DNA of 35,522 bases. Source: Irineochytrium annulatum. Lineage: Eukaryota > Chytridiomycota > Chytridiomycetes > Chytridiales > Chytridiaceae. Both the position numbers and the translations under genes were made by a program. This document shows positions 19,344 through 35,522 of this stretch, piece after piece. Each line of letters starts with the position of its first letter. Within the stretch, counting starts at the first letter, position 1. Location: NCBI GenBank assembly GCA_027600665.1, contig JADGJL010000171.1, positions 1 through 35,522 on the forward strand, read 5' to 3'. Under the pieces are notes generated by a model. That model searched no databases. It was given only the letters and a program-made list of their open reading frames with translations, and had not been told where the DNA came from.

Positions 19344-21872
19344 GTCCTTGGAGGAGCTGTGGCCGGTCTGTTCGCCAGCGATGGTGGATTCATCATCGCG
19401 GGCACAAATGGATTCTTCCTTCTCTTTGTTCTCATCTTCGGCGGTATTGGGATGGCGATGAAGAAGCAGGCTTTGTTATATACCGTGAGTCTTCTCTGTT
19501 ATTTCTTTTGGTGGACATGTACCAATTGAATGTCTGGTAGTACATGGCTTTCGCGTGCTTGTGGGCACTCGTGAGTCTCTTGCACATCTTCATGGTGATG
19601 AACGTGGCAGAGCCGCTGCCGCTATCGCTGCGGAATTCGTTCGTGGGCAACTCCATCGTCAACTATTACGCCGGCACGGGCGCCTCCGGGTGGGGTGGCA
19701 ATGTCACATCCAACTTTGGCTCCCAGGCGTTCTCCACGTCCAGCTCGCCGACACCCGACGGCGTGCCTACGTCTTCTTCAGCCGCAAAGCTGGCTCGCCC
19801 CACCAGCTCCCTGTCATCGATTTCCGTGGCGGCCGCGGCCCCAACTACCACAACGAGCGTCATCTCCCCCGTCACTTTCACGTCTTCACAGCCACCGCCA
19901 GCGCCTGCAGCCAACGCTGCCCCTGCGGCCGAGCTGCAACCTGCGGTTCCAGCTACTGACCCACAGCCGGCCGCCCCAGCCGCTGATATAGTCCCTAACG
20001 TGACCGAACCGCAAGCGGCCGCGCCCCCGGCAACTGATACTGGCGCCGCTGCTGCTCCGCCGCCGTCCAGGAGGCGAAGGGATATTCGGCGGGCAGAGCC
20101 GCCGAGGCCGCAGAGGCGCCAGACCCCAGCGCCGAACTCCTTGGTAGGAACCGGTGCAAGCGCGCCAGCAACGTCGTTGCCGAGCCCGCCATTTTTGTTG
20201 TCGGCGGGACCCGCCGTCACTGGTGTCAACATGCTGTTCCTTGGGTTCGGTTTTGTGGCCGCCTTGTTCCTCCCAATCGCGAGGGATCTGGAGCCCGAAT
20301 CGAAGACGGAGAACGAGTACAGCATGAACGCCATGGTATCGAACGATTACGGCTCGTATAAGGTTTGTACCATTGGTGATTTGAATTTCATATTCATCGT
20401 TGTATAGAAGCAGCAAGACGGGCCTGGATATTCTGACTACAACAACCAGGCGCCTGCGAAAAACGGCCCGCCAACGATGTCACGGACAATGGCCTTTTTG
20501 GAGGGTAACCACCCGGACGCTCCCGCCCGCCAGGACGACTATTATGACGACGGCCGCGGCCCACCTAGCGGCTCTATTACAAAGGGGGGGAACGACGAGT
20601 ACTACGGCAACAACAGCTACAGTCCTAACAATGGCGGGAACTACAAAGATGACTCCTACGGCCGCTATGGGGCGCCCGGATCTGACATTTCCGGTCCGCG
20701 TGGTGTCGGCTCCCCACAGCGGATGAACAACGAAGGCATGCCTTCTCGCGGCCAGCTTCCCGACGGGCCGGGGTCCCCGCTCTCACCCCGGTCCCTGAAC
20801 CAGCAGCAGCGACCACAGGTCAGCAACGGGCGTAACGTTCCCCCGCCCCAGCGCGGTATTATCGGCGGCGTCGCCGGATCTGGCGCTGGCGCTGGCGCCG
20901 GCCTGTACGGTGACGATGACGGCGATGAGGATCGCGAGAGCGTCGGCATCACAGCCAAGGCGCGTGCGCGAGACACGCTCTATACCGTCGCGGGGGGTGA
21001 GGAGTACGACTCAATGTCAGAGTCATCCTACCAGCGGTCTCAAAATGGCAGCATGCCGCGGAACGCAGGTGGGATGGGTTCCGCGGGCAGGATGCCGCCT
21101 GGCGGGGGGAGCGGCGCGAGAAACTACGGGAGCGATCCGAGACAGCAGCAAGGTGGCGACCGCGACTGGGACAGGAACAGATCTGGACCGGCTGCCAGCG
21201 CCGCCGCCCGCGGTCAGCCCTTTAGCCCCGCGCCAGCGTCAGCATCGACCCCTAACCCAGCTGCTTCGGCCGGTGGTGCGTCAGCCGCGGGTGCGAAGAA
21301 GGAGCCAAAGGTCCGATGCAAGACTTGCGGGGAGAAGATGGTCCTCTCGTTGTCGCTCTCGCACGTTTGCCCCGATGGTCTTGGACCCGAAGTCGACGGC
21401 ATGAGGAAGCCGCCGCCAGCAGCGGCCATCGGTGGCGCGAGGGCGCCGCCCCCCATGTCGAGCAGGGCGGAGGGGTCACCGGGTGGGGCTAGGTCGCCGC
21501 CACAGGCTTCGCCTGCGGGGAGAATGCCACCGGGGCAGCAGCAAGGGAGGGATGAAAGGCCTGCACCGGGGAAGCGGATGAAGGTCGTGAGGAGGTACAA
21601 CGCGAAGTTGGATGATGAGATGTACCTGGAGGTTGATGACGTCGTGGACATTGAGGACGTATTCGAAGACGGCTGGGGTTTCGGGGTTAATGGTGTGTGC
21701 TTTTAAGTTACTTATCCTCCGAATTTGTGTGTTTAACGTGCACGTTTTCGCAGTGACGAGCGGTGAGGAGGGATGTTTCCCGTTAAGCTGCCTAGGCTCC
21801 GCAACGAAGAGCCAGAAGACAAGGGTGCAGTCTATGTACGGAACTCGCAACCGCGACTCCGTGTATCAATGA
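19344..21872 (+). CDS. Multi-pass membrane protein with zinc-finger-like knuckle and C-terminal SH3 domain
   Basis: Well-supported exons are 19344-19484, 19541-20362, 20408-21692 and 21754-21872; 788 residues plus an unresolved N-terminus. Two or three hydrophobic helices come first (VLGGAVAGLFASDGGFIIAG; FFLLFVLIFGGIGMAM; YMAFACLWALVSLLHIFMVM). An Ala/Pro/Ser-rich loop follows, then another helix (VNMLFLGFGFVAALFLPIA). A long Gly/Pro/Asn-rich cytoplasmic tail leads to a CxxC-x12-HxC knuckle (CKTCGEKMVLSLSLSHVC) and finally an SH3 domain: RRYNAKLDDEMYLEVDDVVD, FEDGWGFGVNVTSGEEGCFP, LSCL. The last splice falls inside the SH3 domain and restores its conserved GEEGCFP end. SH3 domains bind Pro-rich peptides. 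Membrane helices plus a terminal SH3 recall the fungal osmosensor Sho1, but the long disordered tail and knuckle are not Sho1-like, so I do not call it SHO1. Confidence 0.75.
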
Positions 21873-23005
21873 ACACTAGCTGCATACGCTTCGCTTGCCT
21901 CTATCTTGCTTCACGTTTGTTTGAGCTCCCTTTTACACGAATTTTATGTTTACCCAAATTCGTTTGCGCGTTTCCTACTTTTATTTTCTTTTCGGCCTTC
22001 ATACGTCCCCTCTCTCGTTTCCATTTCCCTTTACAGAATCGCTTGTGGATTTTGGTTTTTGACGGCACGCAATCGTTCGTCGTAAACACTTTTTTCGATT
22101 GTGTTTCTTCCTGTTACTTCAACATTAAAATCTCCTCATGCCTCGACACCGCAATTTTCGGTTCGATCCTTTTTGGGTAGAATATTTTATCACACTGCTA
22201 GAGAATAAAGTACACCGACAAGTTGCGACACTCTTGATAGATACTTGGTAAAGCCTCAAGGCATCATGTAACACCAGTCAACTGCGCTTTGTCACCAAGC
22301 AATCGGATTCAGCACTTTTCTAACTGCAACAGCTGCCAGAGCAACTCTATAACCTAATCTTATCGAAAGCTTTGCTATCCTAGTCACGTAACGGTCCTGG
22401 AATAAATATAAATTACTCTCGTCGACGTCGTGACCTCCTGCCATGTCCCTTCTTTCACAACAACGTAGAGCCGAATCGGGGCGGGGGTAACACACACCCA
22501 GCGTTCGTTGACTGTTAGCGATGGGCCCAGCGGGTTCTCCACCACAATTTCAAGCCGCAACGCTCGGCCTCAGAATGAACTAATCGACCATGGCCTTCCT
22601 GGCCGCTCTTAAAAACAGGAAGGAAGAAATTTTGTTTCGTGTTCCGACTTAACTGTTGTATTTCGTTGCATAGCGGCTTGCATGAGAAGCCCGGTGGCAG
22701 CCTCTTGTCCGGTCAGGCTTGTGGTCGAGGCCTTTAACGTTACGGCAACCTTACAAGACTCACATCCCATGAGAGGCTACGGCCACACAACGTCCTAGCA
22801 CTCCTCACCACGAACCCGTTGGCCCCATGAACATCGTCAGCAACTTCACGGCACCTTTGTCCTCTCTCTCCCCCTTCCGCTTATGTCGCCACTCCTCAAG
22901 TTCGCGTGCAGCTACGGCCCTATCCGCGCCAATTTCGAGTGCTCAATGGGGACACATGCCATCAAGGGATTTTTGACTAACGCGTCTTTTTATAGCGCAA
23001 ACAAC
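21873..23005. other. Long intergenic region; nothing recognisable
   Basis: The 1.1 kb between the membrane-SH3 gene and the next plus-strand gene includes a pyrimidine-rich part around 21900-22060 and AT-rich stretches near 22180-22220. Frames are short and show no family features. It most likely holds the 3' UTR of the first gene and the promoter of the second. Confidence 0.5.
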
Positions 23006-23017
23006 ATGGCTGCATGC

Positions 23018-24238
23018 ATGAAGCATGTCGCGATGGCGCTCCTGATCTTAACAGCGACTGCGCAGGTGAGAGTCTTCGAATTCTTAGGATACTGTTCTCT
23101 TCAATCACATCATATGCCTGCAGTGGTGGCTGGGAGTGTCCGTTCTAACTTATCCTTAGGCTCTCGACGATGACCCACCCCGGATCTTCCATCTTCTCAA
23201 CAGAGACAATCCTGGCGTTTCCGCGTCAGTCACTTCCGCGGCACAGTCCCCGGCCGCCTCCTCCTTCTCGTTCCTCTTCATCGCGCCGCCATCTACCTCG
23301 GTCGCATCACCCACGACAACTGCGGTCGTCATTCCTCCATCACCATCACCATCACCGTCTGAAGCCAAAAAGCCGTCTCGGCCGCCATTAGCACCAGAAC
23401 CCACCGCCACCGCCTCCGCTCCGCCATTCGTTTCTCCAAACTTACCTTCCTCCCTCACCGCCGCGTCCCACTCCGAACGGCCGACACCAGCGGCGCCGCA
23501 GACGTTCTCCCCAATGAGCCCGCCGAGGCCGCCACCACCCCGGATTCGGACGAACCCGACGATGTCGGCGAACCCCTGGCTCATGCAGGGTACGATCACG
23601 TACATCCCCGCAACGTCCCCTCCCGCCGCGTCGACAACACCCGCTTTAGCGCAGGTGACCGCCATCAACCCGGTCCGGACGCTCCGGAGCGTGCCCACGG
23701 GGACGCTGGGGGCTCAGATGGAGGATGTGCCCTTCCCGACCAACATTAACTTTGTGGCCAAGACCGTCCAGCAGGGGATTGGGGCGTCGCCAAAGGTGTT
23801 TGGCGTTGGGTGGGCTTTGTTCCTCACCATCTTCTTGGCAACGACGCTTGGGGTCGTGTGCTTATGCTTCAGCCAAAGTGACGACGCGGGGTGAGTTTCT
23901 GAGAAGGACTGTGTGAGATATTTGCATTAACCTGACCATCATCTAGCGTCGTCTACTTCGGGTGCGCTGTCCTCTTGGGTGCCATCGTGGCCGTCTTGGC
24001 TGCAATCCCAAAAGCGCCGGTTGGAACGGTCTTGCAGCCTCCTGCATTGGTGAGTGCCTTGATCGCTTTCTTTCATGCATTTTGAAGCAGCTGTTGACAA
24101 AATTGCCCTTAGGTGGACCATTCCTACCACGGCAGAATAGGCTTTACTTTTCTCGTCTCCTTGAGCTCGCTCGCATCCATAGTGGCCGTTGGAAAGTTTT
24201 ACATCATGACACCCGTTTATGCCATCAAACCCTACTGA
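23018..24238 (+). CDS. Membrane protein with signal peptide, Pro/Ser/Thr-rich region and three C-terminal helices
   Basis: Exons 23018-23065, 23160-23890, 23947-24049, 24113-24238; 1,008 nt, 335 residues, phases closed, stop TGA. A second in-frame ATG at 23006 would add four residues. The first exon encodes a compact signal peptide (MKHVAMALLILTATAQ) with a likely cleavage site at the exon junction, before ALDDDPP. About 150 residues of Pro/Ser/Thr/Ala-rich sequence follow (SPSPSPSEAKKPSRPPLAPE), probably extracellular and O-glycosylated. A more regular region (NINFVAKTVQQGIGASPKVF) comes next, then three hydrophobic helices: GWALFLTIFLATTLGVVCLC, FGCAVLLGAIVAVLAAI and FTFLVSLSSLASIVAVG. It ends MTPVYAIKPY. 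I recognise no family; a cell-surface role is inference from the signal peptide and composition. Confidence 0.7.
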
Positions 24239-24332
24239 AGCATAAAGGAGAACCTACAGCCATAGAGAAAAATTAGAGATACATTACAGATTAGAGGTTT
24301 ATTGCTATGTTTAAATATACAGTATATGCAGG

Positions 24333-27692
<3,360 letters not shown>

Positions 27693-27934
27693 TAGGCGTT
27701 CACAACATATTTGCAGCTCGTTCTACCCGTTTATTTGTACATCTCCGAAGGGCCAACGCCCGCATGATTTGCTATTCTACTCTCGCACCCGATAAACCCC
27801 AACCTCCCACTAGCACTCAATCTTTAGCGATTACAGATACTATGCCGACGCCAAGGGATAACGAGAGGCAGAGTTTTAAATAATGAAGTAAAGAAAATTT
27901 GCACAGATCTAAATGCATGTTCATAACTGCAGTT

Positions 27935-30900
27935 TTATGTGTTCGAATCAGCAGCTCGGTCAGCACGAGGTTGCCCGCCAACAATAAAGGTCTGTCCCCG
28001 CCTGCCCCTTTCAACGGTAAAACCGCCTCCAAAAGTCGGCTCTATGCCAACATCGTCGGCTTCAGCAGCCACCGCGGCGCCTTCCACCTTACCGACGTCA
28101 TTTCCCACGCCCCCTCCCCCTATCACAGGAAGTTGCCGACTCGACAAGACTCCCGACGTGCCACTCTGATGGAGCTCTACAATTACCTTCTCATCCCCCT
28201 CAAAGCTCCCGAACTCCAATGTTCTCCGACCGCTTCTTACCGGCTGCGCCGGCTGCGATTGCGCGCGCGGCGGATGCTGATTGTGTGATGGGGATGGCGG
28301 CGGCGGCTTTTTCGTGAAGGCCGTAGTCTTCGCCCCTTCGTCCCAGTTTGCAACCGAAACCCACGTCGGCTGGGTCGTCCCCGCACTTTGCTTCATCTCC
28401 CCGACGTTCCCAGCGTTCACCGGACGGTGCGGGCTACTACTCTTCCGCCAATAAATGTCATCCTCCCAAGTGTTGTTCGCAGTTTCGTTTACGCTTGCTG
28501 GTGCTAATAAGACGGGTGCCGTAGTCGCCGGCGTCGTCGCCGGTTTAGGCGGCAGCTTCTTCGTCGTGAGGACCGATGCAAATGTCGGTTTTGTTGAAAC
28601 GGACGCAGTTGAGGCAGGGTGTGGCGTTCTTGAAGCCGATGCATTGAAAGCTAACGTCGAAACCGCTGGCTGTGTCATCGATCGCTGATGGCCATTCTCC
28701 GCAGCTTGGGCTGCAGGTTGAGGTTGCCGCGCATTTGCCGTGACAATTTGCGACCAAGATATTGGAGTCGACACTGGGGGCCTCGATGGCGAGATCGCAC
28801 CATTGTACTGCGGTCCAGCCGATGGCGATTTGGCATGCTTCTGTCGAACGGGCGAGCTGTTGAGTGATGCCGAGACCCCCACCTTCCGCGGCGTCGGTGT
28901 TGACTTCGCCGCATTCGTAGGTGAAGTCTTCCTTGCCGGTGTCGCTCTTGAGGCTAGCATCAACGCAACCCCAACTCCACCCGAATCGTTGGTGCCAGTG
29001 TGGGGTTTCGGCGTTGGTGGGGCTGAAGAGACTATTCTCGATGGAGGCGATGCCTTTACGGGGCTCGTCTCCGCTCCCTCCGTGCCTAGCCCTTCGCTCC
29101 TGAAGTTAAACGGTGTAAAACCCTCCGTCAACTTCCCAATCGCAACAGGTGAAGACGGGTCTTTCGGTGATATCTTCACCGTCGACTTCGTAAGCGGTAG
29201 CGACTTCCTGGTCTTCTTTGCCTGGACGATAGGAGGCCTCTTTGGGCTCCTCCTCTCCGTTGACGGTTGAATCGTTATCGCCTTTGAAGCAGTGAAACTG
29301 ATAAAGTCCTCCCCCTGTGACCGCCCGTCTGCCGTCTCCCTCCGATCCGTTAGCACCTCGAACGCACGACCACGCACAGGCGCACCAAAGTTTGAAGTTT
29401 CCATCGGCACGCTGACGGCGCTGTGGCTCCTAGCCTTTGGGCGGAATTGTTGCTCGTCGGACGGCCTCGGCGGATCCACGTCCCGGCTTCGCGATGCCCG
29501 TGAAATGGGCGACTCTGAATGACTCCGAGGCGCGGTCTTCTTGTTCGAGTATGTGGCTGGAGTCTCGCCCGTGATGAAAAACGGCAGACACGTTGCGCCG
29601 CCGCTAATTAGGATCTCCACAGACGAGTCCGACGTCATCGAGGAGCTGAGCGACGCTGTATCGTCCGCATTTATTGGCTCAGGTTCTGCCAAAAAATCAA
29701 CAATATGGCCAAATAACCAAGTAGCACACGTACCACTGCGCCTCTCCATCGATTTCCGTATCGGCCAGGGCGCTGACAGCACCGGGCTAGCCAGGTCCAA
29801 CGACGACATCATCCTCGAGAGCTGGGACTCCTCTCCCCTACCTTTGAGAGCTAGCCCGATATCCCCCGTCGAGGACTTCCTCGTCACGCTCGCCAAAACC
29901 GTCGACGCCGCCGCGTCCCCATTTCTATAATAATCCGGCACGAACGGGATCGCGTCCACCGACAGCCTGCTCTGCCTCCCCTTGATCCTCCCAGCGGCGG
30001 TCCCGACACCGACACCGACCCTGCCAACGCCGCCATTCTCGCCCCATGTACCAAATATCGGCGCATGGTGCTGTTGCTGCTGATGCTGCTGTGGCCCGAG
30101 CTTCCCGGCCGACGCCAAGGCCGCCGAAAGCTGGGACTGCTTCTGACCACCCGCGCAGATCCCCTGAGATGGGCCAGCGGGTGGCACTGCCACGGGGTTT
30201 GCAGATGGCGGCTGTTGCGGAGGCACGGTGTAGTGCATGACCTGATGCGGGCGGTGCTGCTGCTGCGTTTGTTGGTGAATGTGGTACGACTGTTGTGGTT
30301 GATTATGCTGCGGCGCGCTCGGTGGCGCCGGGAGCTGATGCTGTTGATGCTGGTTTTGATGCTGACTTGTCATGCCGCTCATGCCGTTCACGTTGGCGCC
30401 GTTCGGCTGGTGCTGATGCGGATGTGGCGGAAGAGTTTGGTAATAGGGATAAAAGTTGGATGTCGGCTGCGGCGGCTGCCAGCTCCGATATGTAGCCGGC
30501 GTCAGCTGGGGCTGCGGTCTCCTCGTCGGGTCCTCGCGCGTTCGCTGTCGCATCATCTGCGTCACGCCCTGGTTGTTGCCGCCACCCGTGGCATTTGGTG
30601 GCTGGCCGGCACCCATAAGGACCTTGCTGCCAACGGTAGGAACCACGTTCCAGTTGTTGTATGGTACCTGAGGTCTGTTTGTTGATGAAAACGAGGATCG
30701 AAGCTGCGGCCCAAAGGTGCCTATCTGCGTATGTTGCTGTTGCGGCTGATGGATATGCTGGTGGTTGATGAAATGGTGAGGATAGAAGTCCTTTAACGGC
30801 GGGACGTCGATTTCCGTGGAGACCGGCGAGGTGCCGGTCTCGAGTGAGTGTGATCGTTGCCGACGCATTTCGAATCGAGGAGTCGGGCGAGGCCTGGATT

Positions 30901-31066
30901 CGGTGCCGTCGTGTTCTGCTATTGCATCGCTCCGCGGAATTCCTGGGGATGGATGCCGAGGGGGTCGTTGAGCGTTCTGGTTGTTAATCGACGACGTCGT
31001 GTGTGGCTCGTCCACAGTTGATAAGTGCGGGGGCCGAAAATCAAGCACAGGCTTGTTCATGTGCAA
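27935..31066 (-). CDS. Long disordered Gln/Pro/Ser-rich protein with a PAM2-like motif
   Basis: One frame is open for 1,043 codons. It contains a probable 48-bp in-frame intron (29686-29733: GTACGT donor, TTTTTTGGCAG acceptor) whose removal gives 1,027 residues, joining RRS to EPEPINADD. No globular domain is visible. Residues about 100-300 are His/Gln/Pro-rich; the remainder is Ser/Thr/Pro/Lys-rich with many SP and TP sites. At about residues 366-377 is SRLSVDAIPFVP, which fits the PAM2 spacing S-x-L-x3-A-x2-F-x-P used to bind the MLLE domain of poly(A)-binding protein. Near the C-terminus is LEFGSFEGDE, an FGxF core like that by which USP10-type proteins bind G3BP. The two together suggest an mRNP scaffold; this is inference. 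The Met at 31066 is the first in frame. It converges on eIF4A3 242 bp away. Confidence 0.7.
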   Translation of the reverse strand: MHMNKPVLDFRPPHLSTVDEPHTTSSINNQNAQRPPRHPSPGIPRSDAIAEHDGTESRPRPTPRFEMRRQRSHSLETGTSPVSTEIDVPPLKDFYPHHFINHQHIHQPQQQHTQIGTFGPQLRSSFSSTNRPQVPYNNWNVVPTVGSKVLMGAGQPPNATGGGNNQGVTQMMRQRTREDPTRRPQPQLTPATYRSWQPPQPTSNFYPYYQTLPPHPHQHQPNGANVNGMSGMTSQHQNQHQQHQLPAPPSAPQHNQPQQSYHIHQQTQQQHRPHQVMHYTVPPQQPPSANPVAVPPAGPSQGICAGGQKQSQLSAALASAGKLGPQQHQQQQHHAPIFGTWGENGGVGRVGVGVGTAAGRIKGRQSRLSVDAIPFVPDYYRNGDAAASTVLASVTRKSSTGDIGLALKGRGEESQLSRMMSSLDLASPVLSAPWPIRKSMERRSGTCATWLFGHIVDFLAEPEPINADDTASLSSSMTSDSSVEILISGGATCLPFFITGETPATYSNKKTAPRSHSESPISRASRSRDVDPPRPSDEQQFRPKARSHSAVSVPMETSNFGAPVRGRAFEVLTDRRETADGRSQGEDFISFTASKAITIQPSTERRSPKRPPIVQAKKTRKSLPLTKSTVKISPKDPSSPVAIGKLTEGFTPFNFRSEGLGTEGAETSPVKASPPSRIVSSAPPTPKPHTGTNDSGGVGVALMLASRATPARKTSPTNAAKSTPTPRKVGVSASLNSSPVRQKHAKSPSAGPQYNGAISPSRPPVSTPISWSQIVTANARQPQPAAQAAENGHQRSMTQPAVSTLAFNASASRTPHPASTASVSTKPTFASVLTTKKLPPKPATTPATTAPVLLAPASVNETANNTWEDDIYWRKSSSPHRPVNAGNVGEMKQSAGTTQPTWVSVANWDEGAKTTAFTKKPPPPSPSHNQHPPRAQSQPAQPVRSGRRTLEFGSFEGDEKVIVELHQSGTSGVLSSRQLPVIGGGGVGNDVGKVEGAAVAAEADDVGIEPTFGGGFTVERGRRGQTFIVGGQPRADRAADSNT
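29686..29733 (-). other. Probable 48-bp stop-free intron inside the disordered-protein gene
   Basis: Read on the minus strand, the stretch begins GTACGT, contains AT-rich sequence and ends TTTTTTGGCAG. Its translation (ATWLFGHIVDFLA) is hydrophobic and aromatic, quite unlike the polar sequence on both sides. Length is divisible by three, so retention would keep the frame. Confidence 0.7.
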
Positions 31067-31197
31067 GCATGATATATTTCCGCATTGAGACCCTTAGGCG
31101 AAAAAATAATATCTAGCTATGGACTTGATACCCTACTGTCCATTCTTAAAACAACGTTTAACTCAGCGAACCTGTCCCACTCCTATCAAATACCACG

Positions 31198-34009
<2,812 letters not shown>

Positions 34010-35127
34010 TCACACTCGTGACAAGACGCTCTCATACGTCGGAACCTGAAGCGTTCGAAAGCGAGGTTACTATCGAATAGGCCGGCATTTGAAAACGCAC
34101 CATGTACTTGATGTTAATGAAAGCATCCTCCCCTCCCGTCAGCTCAAACTTCTCGAGCGTCTCCTGAATGAGATCACCAATGTTCTCCCGCTTCTGTTGC
34201 GAGTAGTAGATCCCGTCCCCAAGGTTAACTACAGACGCCACGTTAACACAATTCCAAACAAAAGCGCAAATACCATTCTTGTTCTTGAAAAGGTTGAACA
34301 CGGGAAGGATTTGCCGGTAGTAAGGCACAAGGGCCTCGCCAACCATGTCTGCCGACTCAACGAGATGTTGAAGGACCTTCAGCGTCGTCGTGATAACGTG
34401 GACATTCCTCGTGTTAAGGGCCTCTGTCGACAATCGTTAGCACGCAGGCATTGGCGAAAGGTGCTTACTTTTGATTGGGATAATCAGCTGCGGCACGACG
34501 GGGAGAATCTTGTTCCCGCCCTTGTCAAGCAAGTCGTGGATGCCTTGTCGCGCAAGGAAGGCGTACGGCTCCTCCGTCTCACACAGGCCGGAAAAAAAGA
34601 GCGGCAGGTAGTGGTGGTAGTCTAGTTTCTCGATGTCGACCTGAAGGGTTCCCACAAACAATAACCGGTCAGTACCAATAGATATTCCCTTTTCCCAACT
34701 CTGCCGATGAATCACCTTCCAGTTAATCTTGTTGCCCTTCGCGTCGTGGTTCACGGCCATGGGGAAGTCCCCCCGGTCGTAGAGCTTCCGGAACCCAGAG
34801 GACGAGGAAACACCTGAAAACATAGAGTAACGACAGTTAGTCCCCACAGCTCCCAGACGGCCAAAAACTCAACGATCAAGCGCCCAACGGCAGCCCGCCT
34901 CACCTGATTCCACCTTCTTGTCACCAGCCAGCCTTGGCTTGAAAGCGCCGGCCTTCGGTGGTGACGACCCCCTGGGAGCGAAGTGGCCCCCGGCAGCGGT
35001 CTTTGGCGCCGACCCGACGGCCAGCGTGGCGGCGGCATTCTGCGGTGCGTGGACTCTGCTTGCGTGGGGGGGTCCGGTTAGAGGGGCTTCAGAGGCCGAT
35101 GAAGGCCGATTTGACGCACCTCGTCAT
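34010..35127 (-). CDS. PACRG: PACRG, axonemal doublet inner-junction protein
   Basis: Seven exons: 35120-35127 (8 nt), 34904-35058, 34716-34813, 34469-34640, 34274-34423, 34101-34228, 34010-34045; 747 nt, 248 residues, all phases closed, stop TGA. After a basic disordered start ([17 protein letters not shown]), the conserved body begins [20 protein letters not shown] and continues [94 protein letters not shown] and [21 protein letters not shown] with FAP20 (CFAP20) closes the seam between A and B tubules of ciliary doublets, so this gene implies a motile 9+2 flagellum. The 8-nt first exon (MTS) relies on a GTGCGT donor and a CTCTAAC branch site before CGCAAG. An alternative would be an unidentified exon further upstream. 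Confidence 0.92.
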
Positions 35128-35522
35128 CTTCAGCGATGGACAACTTTTTTACTGATAGAGAGCAATCTCCCAGTGAAGATCGTCGACGGCCCAGAATCGT
35201 AATGGCGCTATGTAGGAGTTGTTATTCTTCCTGGCCATCGCGAACGTTGGCCCGCATCCAGAGTCCGTCTGATTTATTGCGGAGCACAGATAGAGTAGTT
35301 GACTTTCCAGCATATGGTGTAAGCAGCTTTGACGTGGAATGAACAATGGCTTTCAAGCGGTATAATAACGGCCGTTCAGGTGGGGCGCACGGCGCGGTCT
35401 CACTTCGTCACGTGTGGCTGGCAGCGGAGGGACTCATCTCCAGCATAATGTGCCTATGTCCCGTATTGAGCACAAGCAATGGCGCCTGCAACTTCGGACG
35501 ACGCGAGGGGGTGGGGTGGGGT
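35128..35522. promoter_or_regulatory. PACRG upstream region; no gene seen
   Basis: This 395-bp stretch at the window edge is the 5' flank of PACRG. Frames are short and show no family features. A TCACGTG E-box-like string occurs near 35408-35414. No X-box is evident. Confidence 0.35.

Noticed and set aside
19666..20334. Large minus-strand frame opposite the membrane-SH3 gene
   Set aside because: Gly/Ala-rich antisense of an Ala/Pro-rich exon; no features of its own.
21773..22180. Plus-strand frame after the SH3 gene
   Set aside because: Overlaps the terminal SH3 exon in another frame and then runs into pyrimidine-rich 3' sequence giving Phe/Leu/Ser-rich translation.

Overview
This is a nuclear genomic window from a zoosporic (flagellated, chytrid-type) fungus. 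Almost every gene is interrupted by short GT-AG introns (mostly 44-90 bp). The fungal affinity comes from an RTT109-type histone acetyltransferase and a fungal-type ATP sulfurylase with an APS-kinase-like C-terminal domain. The flagellum is implied by three cilium genes: a TMEM216-family transition-zone protein, an OFD1-type basal-body protein and PACRG, an axonemal inner-junction protein. Exon structures below were assembled by hand from frame, splice sites and conserved motifs; nearly all close exactly in phase.

Layout. 1-1035 (+): 3' part of a TBC Rab-GAP. 1291-1888 (-): TMEM216-like protein. 2102-2642 (-): small TPR-like protein. 3165-6464 (-): 861-residue modular protein with four phase-0 repeat exons and a C-terminal universal-stress-protein domain. 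6846-8099 (-): PhnP-like metallo-beta-lactamase hydrolase. 8376-12423 (-): OFD1-like protein, 15 exons. 12882-14231 (+): DUS4 tRNA-dihydrouridine synthase. 14471-15779 (-): RTT109. 15870-18133 (-): chaperonin subunit CCT1/TCP1. 18395-18848 (-): weakly supported hypothetical gene. 19344-21872 (+): multi-pass membrane protein ending in an SH3 domain, 5' end unresolved. 23018-24238 (+): membrane protein with signal peptide. 24333-26131 (-): RUVBL2 (reptin). 26198-27692 (+): eIF4A3. 27935-31066 (-): very long disordered protein with a PAM2-like motif. 31198-33542 (-): ATP sulfurylase MET3. 34010-35127 (-): PACRG.

Function. The window mixes housekeeping genes (CCT1, RUVBL2, eIF4A3, DUS4, MET3) with chromatin (RTT109), trafficking (TBC) and flagellar genes. 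It is not an operon or a biosynthetic cluster; the flagellar genes are interspersed. RUVBL2 and eIF4A3 are head to head with only 66 bp between start codons, so they share a promoter region.

Most unusual items: the 3165-6464 repeat/USP protein, which I do not recognise as a described architecture; an RTT109 C-terminal repeat array that continues in the same frame past a TGA; a 1,027-residue disordered protein carrying both a PAM2-like and an FGxF motif; and a transition-zone component and basal-body protein retained in a fungus. I see no CRISPR array, transposon, tRNA, rRNA or viral sequence.
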